Assembly (NCBI GenBank): GCA_910580075.1
Contig: CAJTVR010000013.1
Span: 1 to 64,000, forward strand
Length of the DNA stretch: 64,000 nt
Source of the DNA: an uncultured Eubacterium sp.
GTDB lineage: Bacteria > Bacillota > Clostridia > Lachnospirales > Lachnospiraceae
Direction: 5' to 3'
Made by a program: the position numbers and the translations under genes. Under the pieces are notes generated by a model, which had not been told where the DNA came from, searched no databases, and was given only the letters and a program-made list of their open reading frames with translations. Shown here one piece after another: positions 1 through 8,788 of this stretch; position 1 is the stretch's first letter, and the number at the start of each line of letters is the position of its first letter.

Positions 1-1
1 A

Positions 2-538
2 GAAAAAAGTGATTTTGTTGCAATTATTGGCGGGTCTGGTTGTGGAAAATCTACATTTATTGCACATCATCCGGGTGAGATTGAAGACCCTCTGGGTTTT
101 GCATTTTATGAAAATCAGATTCAGCTTGCCAGGGATTTACTGGAAGTGCGCCTTCAGATTGAACCGTGGGTAGCGTCAATAGCAGCGAAAAAAGCAACAA
201 AAGAAGACTTGGAAAATATGTGGGAAATGTGCCGTGCTGTAGAGGAAGACATTTTGTCTCAAAAAGATCATCTTAAAAACGATACAAAATACCACATTAG
301 TATTGCGGAGTGTACGCATAATCTTGTCGTTCCAAAGCTGATACCGATTATTACATATTCAGTTGGTTTATTTGGCTCTTTAAATGGAAATACTCTTTTA
401 GCGGAGACAATCAGCGGCCATCGTTCCATTGCAGAAGCGATCAGTGAGGGAAATTTTGAAGCTGCATCAGCGGCCATGCATCAGCATCTTGTACTTAATC
501 AGGAAGAACTTAATTCAATTATAAAGAACATGGAATAG
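2..538 (+). pseudogene. Chimeric remnant: ABC ATPase Walker A fused to GntR/FadR regulator C-terminal (FCD) domain
   Basis: The open frame runs from the window edge to a TAG at 536-538. Its first codons give an ABC-transporter ATPase start (FVAIIGGSGCGKST, a classic Walker A). It then passes directly into the linker and all-helical FCD ligand-binding domain of a FadR-subfamily GntR regulator (PGEIEDPLGFAFYE, then LEVRLQIEPWVASIAAKKAT). The GntR winged-helix DNA-binding domain is missing, and so is the rest of the ATPase. The switch falls near base 50-60, where both parents could encode a similar G(K/R)xTFI string. That would suit a microhomology deletion, which is inference. The downstream uxuA and SDR scraps suggest the regulator once controlled hexuronate catabolism. 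The product cannot act as a normal repressor. The 5' part lies outside the window. Confidence 0.8.
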
Positions 539-554
539 AGCCGGATTTCAAATA

Positions 555-691
555 ATAATTATTGTTGACCATGTGCATGCTGTAGGGCTTGAAGTGGAAG
601 TAATAGAAAGTGTAAATGTTCATGAGGATATCAAACTGGGACTTCCTGCAAGAGATAAGTACTTTGAATACAGATTTAAAAGGGATATTTT
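555..691 (+). pseudogene. uxuA: Mannonate dehydratase (UxuA) fragment
   Basis: The reading frame gives GLEVEVIESVNVHEDIKLG followed by LPARDKY. This matches the conserved stretch of mannonate dehydratase in which the sugar acid and metal site is built (EVIESVxVHEDIKxGLPxRD). Only about 45 codons remain of a protein normally around 350 residues long. There is no start region and no C-terminal barrel. The frame runs on without homology to about 770. UxuA converts D-mannonate to 2-keto-3-deoxygluconate. The fragment sits between the decayed GntR gene and a decayed mannonate-oxidoreductase gene, the usual neighbours in a uxu operon. It is non-functional. Confidence 0.7.
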
Positions 692-1024
692 GAGCCAGGT
701 AATATTGAAGCTGACACAAAAAGCTTTTTTGACCTTGAAGATCAGGGAGTGGATTTTGTATTCCGTCTGAATTTTCTGGGAACATTGATTCCTGCCCAGA
801 CATTTGCAAGACAGATGACAGAACGCAGGCTGCTGTGGAATGAAGGCGGAACTCCTGCTGCCAGGACAGGAAAAATTTTAAATGCTGCTCCAATGGAACG
901 TTTTGGCGAGCCGGATGAACTGGAAGGTGCGCTGCTGTTTCTTGTAAATAATCAGGCAGCAGAATTTGTCACAGGAGTTGTGCTTCCGGTTGACGGAGGG
1001 GTTGCAGAATATTCAGGAGTATAA
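692..1024 (+). pseudogene. SDR-family D-mannonate oxidoreductase remnant with internal deletion
   Basis: The frame opens around 680 and reads EPGNIEADTKSFFDLEDQGVDF.., then LNFLGTLIPAQTFARQM. It then jumps to the C-terminal part (GGTPAARTGKILNAAPMERFGEP and FVTGVVLPVDGGVAEYSGV). Both parts match the SDR mannonate oxidoreductases (UxuB type) that reduce fructuronate to mannonate. The N-terminal GxxxGxG cofactor loop and the central block carrying Ser and YxxxK are absent, so the protein cannot be catalytic. The deletion point is near codon QMTERR at about 820-835. A strong terminator follows at 1053. Confidence 0.75.
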
Positions 1025-1052
1025 AGTATTTGTTTGATTGAATCATTCCCTA

Positions 1053-1096
1053 AAATGCCCATAATCCCTTTTCATAGGGGTTATGGGCATTTTTGT
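1053..1096 (+). terminator. Rho-independent terminator after the SDR remnant
   Basis: The arms ATGCCCATAATCCC and GGGGTTATGGGCAT pair with one G-U. They are separated by a short loop and followed by TTTTTG. It lies 30 bases after the SDR stop codon. Confidence 0.85.
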
Positions 1097-1661
1097 TATG
1101 GGCTTTAACCTGTGCGCGTTGATTGTTATACAACAAAAATCACCTTTCCGTTTTCAAGGTATTCCAGTTTGTTTGTGACACTAAATTACCACAAGGCTTT
1201 TTGGAGAGTAGAATTATGATATTTTTAAGATGGCGGAAAGGATAAAACAGCCTGGGTAAGAGATTGTGTAAAATATGGCAGGCATTGGAACCAATAAGGA
1301 AAATAGTGGAAGATGTGGGAGGAGCATGCTTGCTGATTGAATTGCCTGACCACCCAAAACCGGAGGTGGCAGGTTTTGTCAATGATATGACCGCGTAGTG
1401 GTGCGAAGCACCATTGATAAAAGCTGACAGTTCCGATAGTCTTCAGGCAACACAAAATGCCTGACCATTTCAACACTGTACCGGGTAGAAAATGCAAGAC
1501 ATAATTACGCAGTGGATAATGGCAGTCCGCATGAGCTGAAACTTACGGCTGGAATGGCTGATAAGCCCTATTGATCAGTCGTGTTTTGACCTGTCTGCGT
1601 CAATGCCAGCAGTTTTTACAGAGAAATTTAGAAAATATATTTTGAAAAAATTCTATTAAAC
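1097..1661. other. 565-base gene-free stretch with stop-riddled coding-like scraps
   Basis: No intact gene is visible. A short open piece on the plus strand (about 1263-1398) reads like protein (ALEPIRKIVEDVGGACLLIE, then LPDHPKPEVAGF) but ends at a stop. Another scrap near 1490-1570 (RHNYAVDNGSPHELKLTAGM) lies in a different frame. I do not recognise either. The pattern of short open pieces in shifting frames suggests one or two further decayed genes. Confidence 0.4.
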
Positions 1662-1990
1662 AACATTTTATAGTAAATTGTTATCTGAAAGTATTTTATA
1701 TCATATTTTCTTTTTTTGCAACCCCGAAGAAGAAATTGTCTAAATTTCCAGTTTTAGTTTTAATTTATGCTTTTTATCATTAAATTATTGTCTATATTTC
1801 ACAAAAACAACAAATCTGTACCGTGCATTATTTGATTACTCTGAACCGCTGTCCAGGGAAGACGATGAGGAATACAGGTATAGAAATACTCATAGAAATT
1901 TCACTGATATCTTCTGCAAGCGCTTGAAAATGCCGCATGAATCAGTTTTTATGACAGCATTTTCTACATAACAATTTACTATAAAATGTT
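1662..1990. repeat. 23-bp perfect inverted repeats flanking a 283-bp segment
   Basis: The left arm (1662-1684) starts AACATTTTATAG and the right arm (1968-1990) is its exact reverse complement, ending CTATAAAATGTT. Pairing stops abruptly on both sides. I see no clear target-site duplication, no transposase and no recombinase in the window. The enclosed segment holds a short coding-like scrap. The element lies 120 bases upstream of the regulator gene that precedes the exopolysaccharide cluster. It could be a small non-autonomous mobile element or an invertible regulatory segment. The sequence alone does not decide between them. Confidence 0.75.
1813..1971 (+). pseudogene. Unrecognised gene fragment inside the inverted-repeat element
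   Basis: About 50 codons are open on the plus strand, with protein-like composition (FDYSEPLSREDDEEYRYR, then NFTDIFCKRLKMPHESVF). The TAA stop lies inside the right inverted-repeat arm. There is no start codon with a ribosome binding site. I do not recognise the family. It may be the truncated end of a gene captured by the element, or a fragment of the element's own former gene. Confidence 0.35.
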
Positions 1991-2110
1991 ATGCAAAACG
2001 TCAGTAATTATATCATAGAGCCAAAAGATCTGCCTGGTAAAGCAGGGGGCGTCACACATTTTGCTCTTCAGTATCAATTACTTTGGAATCATAACGGGCG
2101 GGAGGAGATT

Positions 2111-2518
2111 ATGCGGGAACTGGATTACGGAAAAATGGGGATACGGATCCGCCAGGTCAGAAAGGCAAAAGGATTGTCCCAGGCGGAGCTGGCAAAGCAG
2201 TGTGGTATCAGTATGTCGTTTTTAGGCCATATTGAGCGAGGCACCAGAATTATGAGTATGGAAACATTTGCAAGTATCTGCAATGCACTGGATGCCGGGG
2301 CGGATGAACTGCTGTGGGGTGTAGCGGGCCCGTCTGATGCTGTGCTGGATATGTGGAGCCTGCCCGGTAAAGCAGGGAATAAGAAAAAGACGGGGGCAGA
2401 TACAAAGAAATCTGCTCCGGGCAGGAAAGAAACGGCTGGCCGGCCGGCAGACAGTTATTCGATGTATGTCAGAATTATGAAATCAGTTGCTGAAATTATG
2501 AATGATGAAGCGAAATGA
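2111..2518 (+). CDS. XRE/Cro-type helix-turn-helix transcriptional regulator
   Basis: This 135-residue protein has an N-terminal HTH_3 domain (about residues 8-65): GIRIRQVRKAKGLSQAELAKQ, with the recognition helix in CGISMSFLGHIERG. A Lys/Gly/Pro-rich linker and a short C-terminal helix follow. I chose ATG 2111 because GGAGGAGAT lies just upstream. The frame is open back to 1991, but that ATG abuts the inverted repeat and has no ribosome binding site. The gene is about 300 bases upstream of the exopolysaccharide genes and points the same way. A role in controlling them is plausible but only inferred. An 18-base near-duplicate (CTGCCYGGTAAAGCAGGG) occurs at 2030-2047 and 2360-2377, before and inside the gene. 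Confidence 0.85.
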   Translation: MRELDYGKMGIRIRQVRKAKGLSQAELAKQCGISMSFLGHIERGTRIMSMETFASICNALDAGADELLWGVAGPSDAVLDMWSLPGKAGNKKKTGADTKKSAPGRKETAGRPADSYSMYVRIMKSVAEIMNDEAK

Positions 2519-2818
2519 TGCAGTCATGCATTTTAATTTGGAAAACAGCATTATGGTAATGGGTGCAGCTGTTTTTCAGAAATCAAAAACTGGATTAGAA
2601 ACGTGAGAGCCTGAAGGCTGCACGGGCTGAGAAGGGGTTATAAGGGACTGTGCTGAGGCATGGGAAAAGCCGGGAGCGGGAAATCTTTTAAATCAGATGC
2701 TGCAGGAATGGCGAAGCATGCCCTTTTTACAGAAAAATTCAGACAGCACAGGACGGTTAATTGCCTGAAACTGCAGGCGGAGGAAAAGCGTTTCTGAAAA
2801 AAGACATGGAGGCACGAA
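2519..2818. other. 300-base leader before the exopolysaccharide operon
   Basis: No gene is visible. It presumably holds the promoter and untranslated leader of the operon, but I find no convincing -35/-10 pair or known riboswitch. The last bases carry a clear ribosome binding site (GGAGG, 2809-2813) for the next gene. Confidence 0.4.
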
Positions 2819-4288
2819 ATGAACGATCGAAAAGACTGGAAGAGAACAGATGAAACAGAAATAGATCTGCCCGTCATACTGCACATGCTGTGTAAGCAGT
2901 GGAAACAGGTGCTGGCCTGTGCACTGGTATCTGCAGTTCTTGCAGGCGGATATGGATATATAAAACACACTGGCAGTGTCAGGCCGCTGGATGGAAGTGA
3001 GATGGAGGACATTGAACTGACAGAGACAGAACTGCAGAGTATTCAGTCTGCTGTGGAGCTGGCCGCAGAGATGAAAGGACTCAGGGAATATGTGGACGGT
3101 TCTGTTTTAATGCAGATCGATCCCTATCATAAATATAAGATCTGCATGCTGTACAGTATAGAAGGTGCCAAAAGGCAGGATATACATAAGATTACAGAAA
3201 GTTATTTTAATTTTATATCAAATGGCGGTGCAGCAGCTGCATTAAAGGAATCAGGAGGCCGGTGGAATATGGATGAACGCTATCTGGCAGAAATCATGCA
3301 GGTTTATCAGGGCAGCGTACGCTATTCTTATCAGATGACAGCAGATACAGATGACAGCAGCAGTATGGCAGAACCGGTTTTTTATACAGAAGTAACTGGC
3401 ACGGACAAAAAGATGGCAGAAAAAATGGCCGCGGATCTGCAGAATATACTGACAGAATACCACAAAAAAGTAAAAAAGCGGGTAGGCAGCCACACGCTGA
3501 AAATGCTGAGTGCGGAAATGAAGATACAGGCAGACAGCAGCCTGCAGGCGCAGCAGCGTGAGCGAAGGGCACAGCTTAAGGCAGACACTGACAGCCTTAA
3601 GGTTATGACAGATGCATTCAGTGATAAACAAATGGCAGTTTATAAAAAGGAAGCAGAGCTGGAAGAAGAACGGTCAGAATCAAATGGAAAAGACAAAACA
3701 GATCCGGCTGCGGGACAGGAAGATACGGAATCTTATGAAAGACCAGGCATTATCATGAAATACATTCTGTGTGGACTGGCTGGCGGTATATTTGTATACT
3801 GCGGAATTTACGCCTGCTGGTATCTGTTTCGGGATACGGTCAAGAGCGAAGAAGAAATGAAGGATTTCTATCTGTTTCCATACTATGGCGGGATTGCACT
3901 TGGAAAAGAAGAGGCAGCTAAAGGCAGAAAACAGCATGCAATGCAAAAGGACAGCGGGCAGTCCGGTGTGCAGCTGTTAAACAGGATCCGGCTTGCATGC
4001 AAAAAACAGGGAATTGTGAAACTGTGTGCAGTCAGTGCCCATTCCCTGAATGTACAGGAAAAAGAATGCCTGCAGCAGATGGCAGAGCAGCTGCAGGCAT
4101 GGGGCATTCAGACGCTGATTGCCGAAAATGCCAGCGGGGATACCGCTTTGTGGGATACGCTGGCAGAAACAGGAAATGTACTGCTGGTGTGCCGGATTGG
4201 AACAACCACACACCGCATGATTGACGATGAAATGAGTTTTTATCAGGAAAACGGCATTGCTGTGATAGGTGCGATGGCGTTTGCATAA
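2819..4288 (+). CDS. Wzz-like polysaccharide co-polymerase with a degenerate tyrosine-kinase-like C-terminal domain
   Basis: This 489-residue membrane protein should set polymer chain length. Membrane segment 1 spans residues 31-48 and segment 2 about 315-337. Between them is an extracytoplasmic helical region, as in Wzz/CapA proteins. Residues 338-489 follow the layout of a bacterial tyrosine kinase (BY-kinase) domain. A strand leads into AVSAHSLNVQEKE, where a kinase would have SxxxGEGKST. TLIAEN replaces the LLIDAD Walker A' motif. The late block VLLVCRIGTTTHRMIDDEM is well kept. The nucleotide-binding residues and the C-terminal tyrosine cluster are absent, so it should not phosphorylate. 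The start has GGAGG at the right spacing. It is the first gene of the cluster. Confidence 0.8.
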   Translation: MNDRKDWKRTDETEIDLPVILHMLCKQWKQVLACALVSAVLAGGYGYIKHTGSVRPLDGSEMEDIELTETELQSIQSAVELAAEMKGLREYVDGSVLMQIDPYHKYKICMLYSIEGAKRQDIHKITESYFNFISNGGAAAALKESGGRWNMDERYLAEIMQVYQGSVRYSYQMTADTDDSSSMAEPVFYTEVTGTDKKMAEKMAADLQNILTEYHKKVKKRVGSHTLKMLSAEMKIQADSSLQAQQRERRAQLKADTDSLKVMTDAFSDKQMAVYKKEAELEEERSESNGKDKTDPAAGQEDTESYERPGIIMKYILCGLAGGIFVYCGIYACWYLFRDTVKSEEEMKDFYLFPYYGGIALGKEEAAKGRKQHAMQKDSGQSGVQLLNRIRLACKKQGIVKLCAVSAHSLNVQEKECLQQMAEQLQAWGIQTLIAENASGDTALWDTLAETGNVLLVCRIGTTTHRMIDDEMSFYQENGIAVIGAMAFA

Positions 4289-4370
4289 AAAAATGGATCT
4301 GGCAGCGAGAGCCAGCAGGCTGCACAGACAGGAAAACAAAAGAAATAGAAAAGGAACAGGAGCGACAGTT

Positions 4371-5669
4371 TTGAAACATCCAGGTCATCAAAACAGGCCA
4401 AAAACAATCTGGATTATCGATCATTATTCTTCAGAGCCGGAATATGGAGGCATCTCACGGCAGTATGATTTTGCAGGAGAGCTGGGAAAACGCGGCTGTC
4501 ACATCGTGGTGATTGCGTCTGGATTCAGTCATTTTACACACAGTTATATTACAGATAAAAATATAAAAGTCAGCAGACCAGCTCCCAACGTGCATTATAT
4601 CTATCTAAAGACAAGCGGGTATACTTCAAATGGCGGCATGGAACGGGCGAAAAATATGCTTGATTTTATGGGCAGGGTGATCTTATATGAAGGGGCGATA
4701 GCGAAGCGTTATGGAAAACCGGATGTAGTGACCGGATGTTCAGTTCACCCGATGACATGGATTGCTGCTTATCTGGCTGCCCGAAAGTATAAAGCACGTT
4801 TTGTAGCAGAAGTCCGGGACTTCTGGCCCAGAGTCTGGGTAGCCAGCGGTGATAAAAAGCGGACAGATCCGATGGTGGTATTTTTTGCAATGATTCAGTG
4901 GTGGACATTCCGGCATGCGGACCGGATTATATACTCCATGTTTCATGGGGACAAATATATCTGCGGCGAGCTTGGCGTTCCAAAAAGCAAGGCATACCTG
5001 ATCGGTCAGCCGATGGACTGTAAGCGTTTTGACCGGAACTGTGAAAATACAGACATGCTGCCGCAAAAAATCAGGACGTTTATGGAAATCGGCAAAAGAA
5101 AAGAGAAAAAAAGCCTGATCTGTTCCTTTGCAGGCTACTACATGGAGTATGAAGGCGTTTATGTCATGCTGAAAGCCCAGGAAATATTGGAAAAGAAGGG
5201 ACTGCCGGTCAAAATGGTATTTGTTGGTTCCGGGCAGGAAAAAGAAGGCATGGAACAGTTTGCGCAGTCTCATGCCCTGAAAAATGTCCTGATCTGTGAC
5301 CGCATACCAAAAGAAGCTGTGCCGGCCCTGCTGTCACATTCGGATATCTGTATGGCACATCTGGAAGTCAGAGGCCATAAAGAAGTATACCAGTATGGGG
5401 TATCCAAGAATAAAGTGAATGAATATCTGTATTCCGGCGCCTGTACGCTGTATGGATTTTTGTATCAGGATGATGAGGTCGCACAAAGCGGCGGCGGGAT
5501 GATGTTTGAACCGTATCAGGCCAGGGACCTGGCTGCCAAAATTGAGTATCTGTACACGCTGCCTGAGCAAGAGCGGAGGGCATATGGACAAAAGGGCAGA
5601 AAATATATACGGGAAACACATAGCGTAGAAGTACTGGCAGAGAGGATGACCGAGGTGCTGTTTGGATGA
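4371..5669 (+). CDS. Glycosyltransferase family 4 (WbuB-like)
   Basis: This GT-B fold glycosyltransferase has about 432 residues. The N-terminal domain opens TIWIIDHYSSEPEYGGISRQ, typical of WbuB-like amino-sugar transferases. The C-terminal donor-binding domain holds FAGYYMEYEGVYVMLKA and the closing YQYGVSKNKVNEYLYSG. The frame is open from ATG 4269, overlapping the previous gene. The conserved domain begins about residue 45 of that longer form, and AGGAG precedes a TTG at 4371, which I prefer. It is probably cytoplasmic and membrane-associated, adding a sugar to the lipid-linked repeat unit. The stop overlaps the next start (ATGA). Confidence 0.85.
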   Translation: MKHPGHQNRPKTIWIIDHYSSEPEYGGISRQYDFAGELGKRGCHIVVIASGFSHFTHSYITDKNIKVSRPAPNVHYIYLKTSGYTSNGGMERAKNMLDFMGRVILYEGAIAKRYGKPDVVTGCSVHPMTWIAAYLAARKYKARFVAEVRDFWPRVWVASGDKKRTDPMVVFFAMIQWWTFRHADRIIYSMFHGDKYICGELGVPKSKAYLIGQPMDCKRFDRNCENTDMLPQKIRTFMEIGKRKEKKSLICSFAGYYMEYEGVYVMLKAQEILEKKGLPVKMVFVGSGQEKEGMEQFAQSHALKNVLICDRIPKEAVPALLSHSDICMAHLEVRGHKEVYQYGVSKNKVNEYLYSGACTLYGFLYQDDEVAQSGGGMMFEPYQARDLAAKIEYLYTLPEQERRAYGQKGRKYIRETHSVEVLAERMTEVLFG

Positions 5670-7426
5670 GCAGATGGAAAAAAGCATGGCAATACTGGAA
5701 TACAGTAAAAAGGCTGAAACCTATTCAAATCAGATATCAGATTCAAAAACGGATCTGTCATAGAAAAAAACTGCTGCAAAAAATCAGGAAGCTGGAAGTG
5801 CCGGAAACAGTCCAAATCAGCATCAGCATTCCAGAGCTGGACTGTGAACCGGCATACCGGACTCGTTTTGATACCGAAAAACTGCTAAAGGATGAAATAA
5901 CCATTCTTCACGAAACGTACAGGCTTACACCAGCGTGGCAGATGCCGCAGGCATCACACCTGTGGAATTACAATCTGCATTATCTGGAGTTTCTCATTCC
6001 GCTGGCCGCAGAATATACAGATACGGGAGAGGAGCAGTATTTTATAAAATGGCGGCAGCTGGCAGAAAGCTGGCTCGGACAGACTGCCAGTGACAGCATG
6101 GAGCCTTACCCGGTATCCATGCGGATTCCCAATCTGCTCATTTGTATGGAACTGCTGGGCAGAAAACTGGAACATACGGATATGAGAAAGAGGCTTTTGG
6201 ATTCCATATACCGCCAGTACCGGTATCTGCTGGAAAATCAGGAGCTGTCGCTGCTTGCAAACCATTATTTTGAAAATTTAAAGACCATTGTCATATGCAG
6301 CCTGCTTTATGGCGAACTGGAGCTTTATCATAAGTATTATGACCTGTTCTTAAAGCAGACAGACGAACAGATTCTGCAGGACGGGATACATTTTGAACGA
6401 AGCATGACGTACCACAAAATCATACTGGAAAGTATCCTGCGTGTATATACCGTATTAAAATCTGCAGGTCATGCATGCGATGCGGAAAAACTGATTCCGC
6501 AGGTACGCGCCATGGCTTCTGCTTTGTTCAGCCTGGAACGCGGATTTGGTGGCAGGACGCCGCTTTTTAATGATGCCGGAAACAATGCAGGAAAAGACAG
6601 CAGACAGCTGCTTAGTGCAGTGCAGCGGATCTGCGGATATGATACCCGCATCCGTAACAGCTTTGGCTATGCCGGATATTATACAATGTCTGCAGACAAA
6701 GCACAGATTTTCTCCATGACAAGAGAAACAGTCTGTTGTTTCATCCTGTTTGACTGCGGAGACATCGGCCCGTCTTATATGGGAGGACATGCACACTGTG
6801 ACTGCCTGAGTTTTGAACTGGCTTTAAATGGGAAAATTATGTTTGCAAATTCTGGAACAGGATGTTATCAGGGCGGCTTAAGAGCCTTTTTCCGCAGCAC
6901 CATGGCGCACAATACCATGATGATTGATGAAAGGGAACAGGCAGAACTCTGGGGAGAACACCGGGCAGGCCGGCGGATGAAAAACATCCGCGGTATGGCA
7001 GGACCAGGGATGCTGGCCGGAACTTTTGACAGTTATCTGGGAGACCGTTTTCATAGAACCATACAATGGGATGATAAAGGCAGCAGACTGTCCATTACCG
7101 ATCATTTTCTTGCGCATGATTCAGGCCTGCATACAGCAAGGCAGTTTTTCCACCTTGCACCGGGCTGGAGATATGAAAAGCAGGATACAGGTGCAGAAAA
7201 AGACGCAGTTCCAAAACAAATCCGGATCTGGGATGAAACGTGTCTGCGGGCGGTTCTGACGGTTCCGCCAGGGAGCAGATGCCATATTTACAGAAGCGGA
7301 ACCATTACAGACTATGCACAGGATTTTGGACTATATCAAAAAAAACAGGTGCTGGAAATCCGTACAAAGTTTGAAAGAAGTATCCGGCTCAGGGTTTCTG
7401 TAAAAATCCTGAATGCAGAATCCTGA
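5666..7426 (+). CDS. Heparinase II/III-like protein of polysaccharide clusters
   Basis: This 586-residue protein has an N-terminal (alpha/alpha) toroid (WNYNLHYLEFLIPLA, then LLANHYFENLKTIV and HFERSMTYHKIILE). A C-terminal beta-sandwich carries the heparinase II/III signature (MGGHAHCDCLSFEL, then RSTMAHNTMMID). No signal peptide is visible, so it appears cytoplasmic, unlike secreted lyases. Such proteins recur in exopolysaccharide and O-antigen loci beside a WecC-type dehydrogenase and a bi-domain oxidoreductase, exactly as here. Family knowledge predicts a uronate lyase or epimerase-like active site, but the role in biosynthesis is not established. It overlaps the preceding gene by four bases. 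Confidence 0.8.
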   Translation: MSRWKKAWQYWNTVKRLKPIQIRYQIQKRICHRKKLLQKIRKLEVPETVQISISIPELDCEPAYRTRFDTEKLLKDEITILHETYRLTPAWQMPQASHLWNYNLHYLEFLIPLAAEYTDTGEEQYFIKWRQLAESWLGQTASDSMEPYPVSMRIPNLLICMELLGRKLEHTDMRKRLLDSIYRQYRYLLENQELSLLANHYFENLKTIVICSLLYGELELYHKYYDLFLKQTDEQILQDGIHFERSMTYHKIILESILRVYTVLKSAGHACDAEKLIPQVRAMASALFSLERGFGGRTPLFNDAGNNAGKDSRQLLSAVQRICGYDTRIRNSFGYAGYYTMSADKAQIFSMTRETVCCFILFDCGDIGPSYMGGHAHCDCLSFELALNGKIMFANSGTGCYQGGLRAFFRSTMAHNTMMIDEREQAELWGEHRAGRRMKNIRGMAGPGMLAGTFDSYLGDRFHRTIQWDDKGSRLSITDHFLAHDSGLHTARQFFHLAPGWRYEKQDTGAEKDAVPKQIRIWDETCLRAVLTVPPGSRCHIYRSGTITDYAQDFGLYQKKQVLEIRTKFERSIRLRVSVKILNAES

Positions 7427-7531
7427 CAGCCAGATACAGGACAGGGGCGTAAATTCCGGCATCTGGGAGAACTGGAGAGACAGGAAGATGTATGCAGATA
7501 AAAATGAAGTACAGACAGGAGAATGCAGAAT

Positions 7532-8752
7532 ATGATCAATGTAATAGGACTGGGTTATATCGGGCTGCCAACTGCCCTGATGATGGCTGCACATGGAATC
7601 GAGGTCACAGGCACAGATTATAATGCACAGCTGGTAGGCCGGCTGAATGCCGGGCATACCACATTCAAAGAAGAGGGGCTGGAGGAACTTTTTCAAAAAG
7701 CACTCCATTCTGGAATCCGGTTTACGACAGAATATCAGACCACGGATACGTATGTCATATCCGTACCGACACCTTATGATAAATTCAGCAAAAAGGTGGA
7801 TGCTGGTTTTGTGATAAAGGCAGTGAAGGAAGTATTAAAAAAAGCACCCGCCGGAGCGGTCATGATTATCGAATCTACAGTTTCTCCGGGAACGGCTGAT
7901 AAGCTGATCCGGCCTATAATCGAAGAAATGGGATTCCATACTGGAACTGATGTGCATCTGGTTCACGCACCAGAGCGGATCATACCTGGAAACATGCTGT
8001 ATGAGCTGATTCATAATAACCGCACAATCGGTGCAGATGATCCGGCTATTGGAGAACGGGTCCGGTCTTATTATGCATCGTTTTGCAAAGGAGAGATTAT
8101 TGTAACTGATATCCGCACAGCTGAGATGACGAAAGTAGTAGAGAATACTTACCGTGCCGTCAATATTGCATTTGCGAATGAGCTGGCTAAAATATGCAGG
8201 CACGATGGGATGGATGTCTATGAAATCATCCGTATCTGCAACATGCATCCAAGAGTCAGTATCCTCCAGCCTGGCCCGGGTGTCGGCGGCCACTGCATAT
8301 CGGTCGATCCGTGGTTTCTGGTCGGTGATTATCCAAGCCTTGCAAAGGTCATTGATGAATCCATGAAAACCAATGATGGGATGCCGGATTTTGTGTTAAA
8401 CCGTATCTGTGAAATCATGAAAGAAAAACATATCAAAGATGCTGCACGTGTGGGGCTGTATGGCCTGACATATAAAGAAAATATAGATGATATGCGCGAA
8501 TCCCCGACCATACAGCTGCTCGAATCCCAGCAGCGGCATCTGGCTGAAGGGCTGAAGGTGTATGACCCGTATATTGCGGATGATGCAGTTGCGAATCAGG
8601 TGCACAGCCTGGATGAATTTCTTTCTGGCATCGATATGGTTGTGATTATGGTGGGACATGACGAAATCCGTAACAATATGGAAAAGCTGAGATCTAAAGT
8701 TGTTCTGGATACAAGACATATCTGCAGCTGGGATACGGTTTATCATTTGTAG
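7532..8752 (+). CDS. wecC: Nucleotide-sugar dehydrogenase, UDP-N-acetyl-D-mannosaminuronate type (WecC-like)
   Basis: This 406-residue protein oxidises the C6 of a UDP-amino sugar to the uronic acid using NAD, with UDP-ManNAc the likely substrate. The N-terminal Rossmann motif is VIGLGYIGLPTA. The middle holds VISVPTPYD and ESTVSPGTADKL. The catalytic cysteine lies in GPGVGGHCISVDPWF. The C-terminal UDP-binding domain has YGLTYKENIDDMRESPT. I chose ATG 7532 because AGGAG is about ten bases upstream; ATG 7523 is too close to it. With WecB at 29871 it could supply UDP-ManNAcA from UDP-GlcNAc. Confidence 0.85.
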   Translation: MINVIGLGYIGLPTALMMAAHGIEVTGTDYNAQLVGRLNAGHTTFKEEGLEELFQKALHSGIRFTTEYQTTDTYVISVPTPYDKFSKKVDAGFVIKAVKEVLKKAPAGAVMIIESTVSPGTADKLIRPIIEEMGFHTGTDVHLVHAPERIIPGNMLYELIHNNRTIGADDPAIGERVRSYYASFCKGEIIVTDIRTAEMTKVVENTYRAVNIAFANELAKICRHDGMDVYEIIRICNMHPRVSILQPGPGVGGHCISVDPWFLVGDYPSLAKVIDESMKTNDGMPDFVLNRICEIMKEKHIKDAARVGLYGLTYKENIDDMRESPTIQLLESQQRHLAEGLKVYDPYIADDAVANQVHSLDEFLSGIDMVVIMVGHDEIRNNMEKLRSKVVLDTRHICSWDTVYHL

Positions 8753-8788
8753 GGCCAGGCAGTTCATTGTGAAAGAAAGGATAAAATT

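Noticed and set aside
1140..1497. Minus-strand open frames of 80-90 codons before the inverted-repeat element
   Set aside because: They lack ribosome binding sites and protein-like composition. The plus-strand scraps in the same place look more like decayed genes.
2519..2818. Riboswitch in the exopolysaccharide leader
   Set aside because: I compared the region by eye with cyclic-di-GMP, ZTP, preQ1 and glutamine motifs and could not fit the conserved cores of any.
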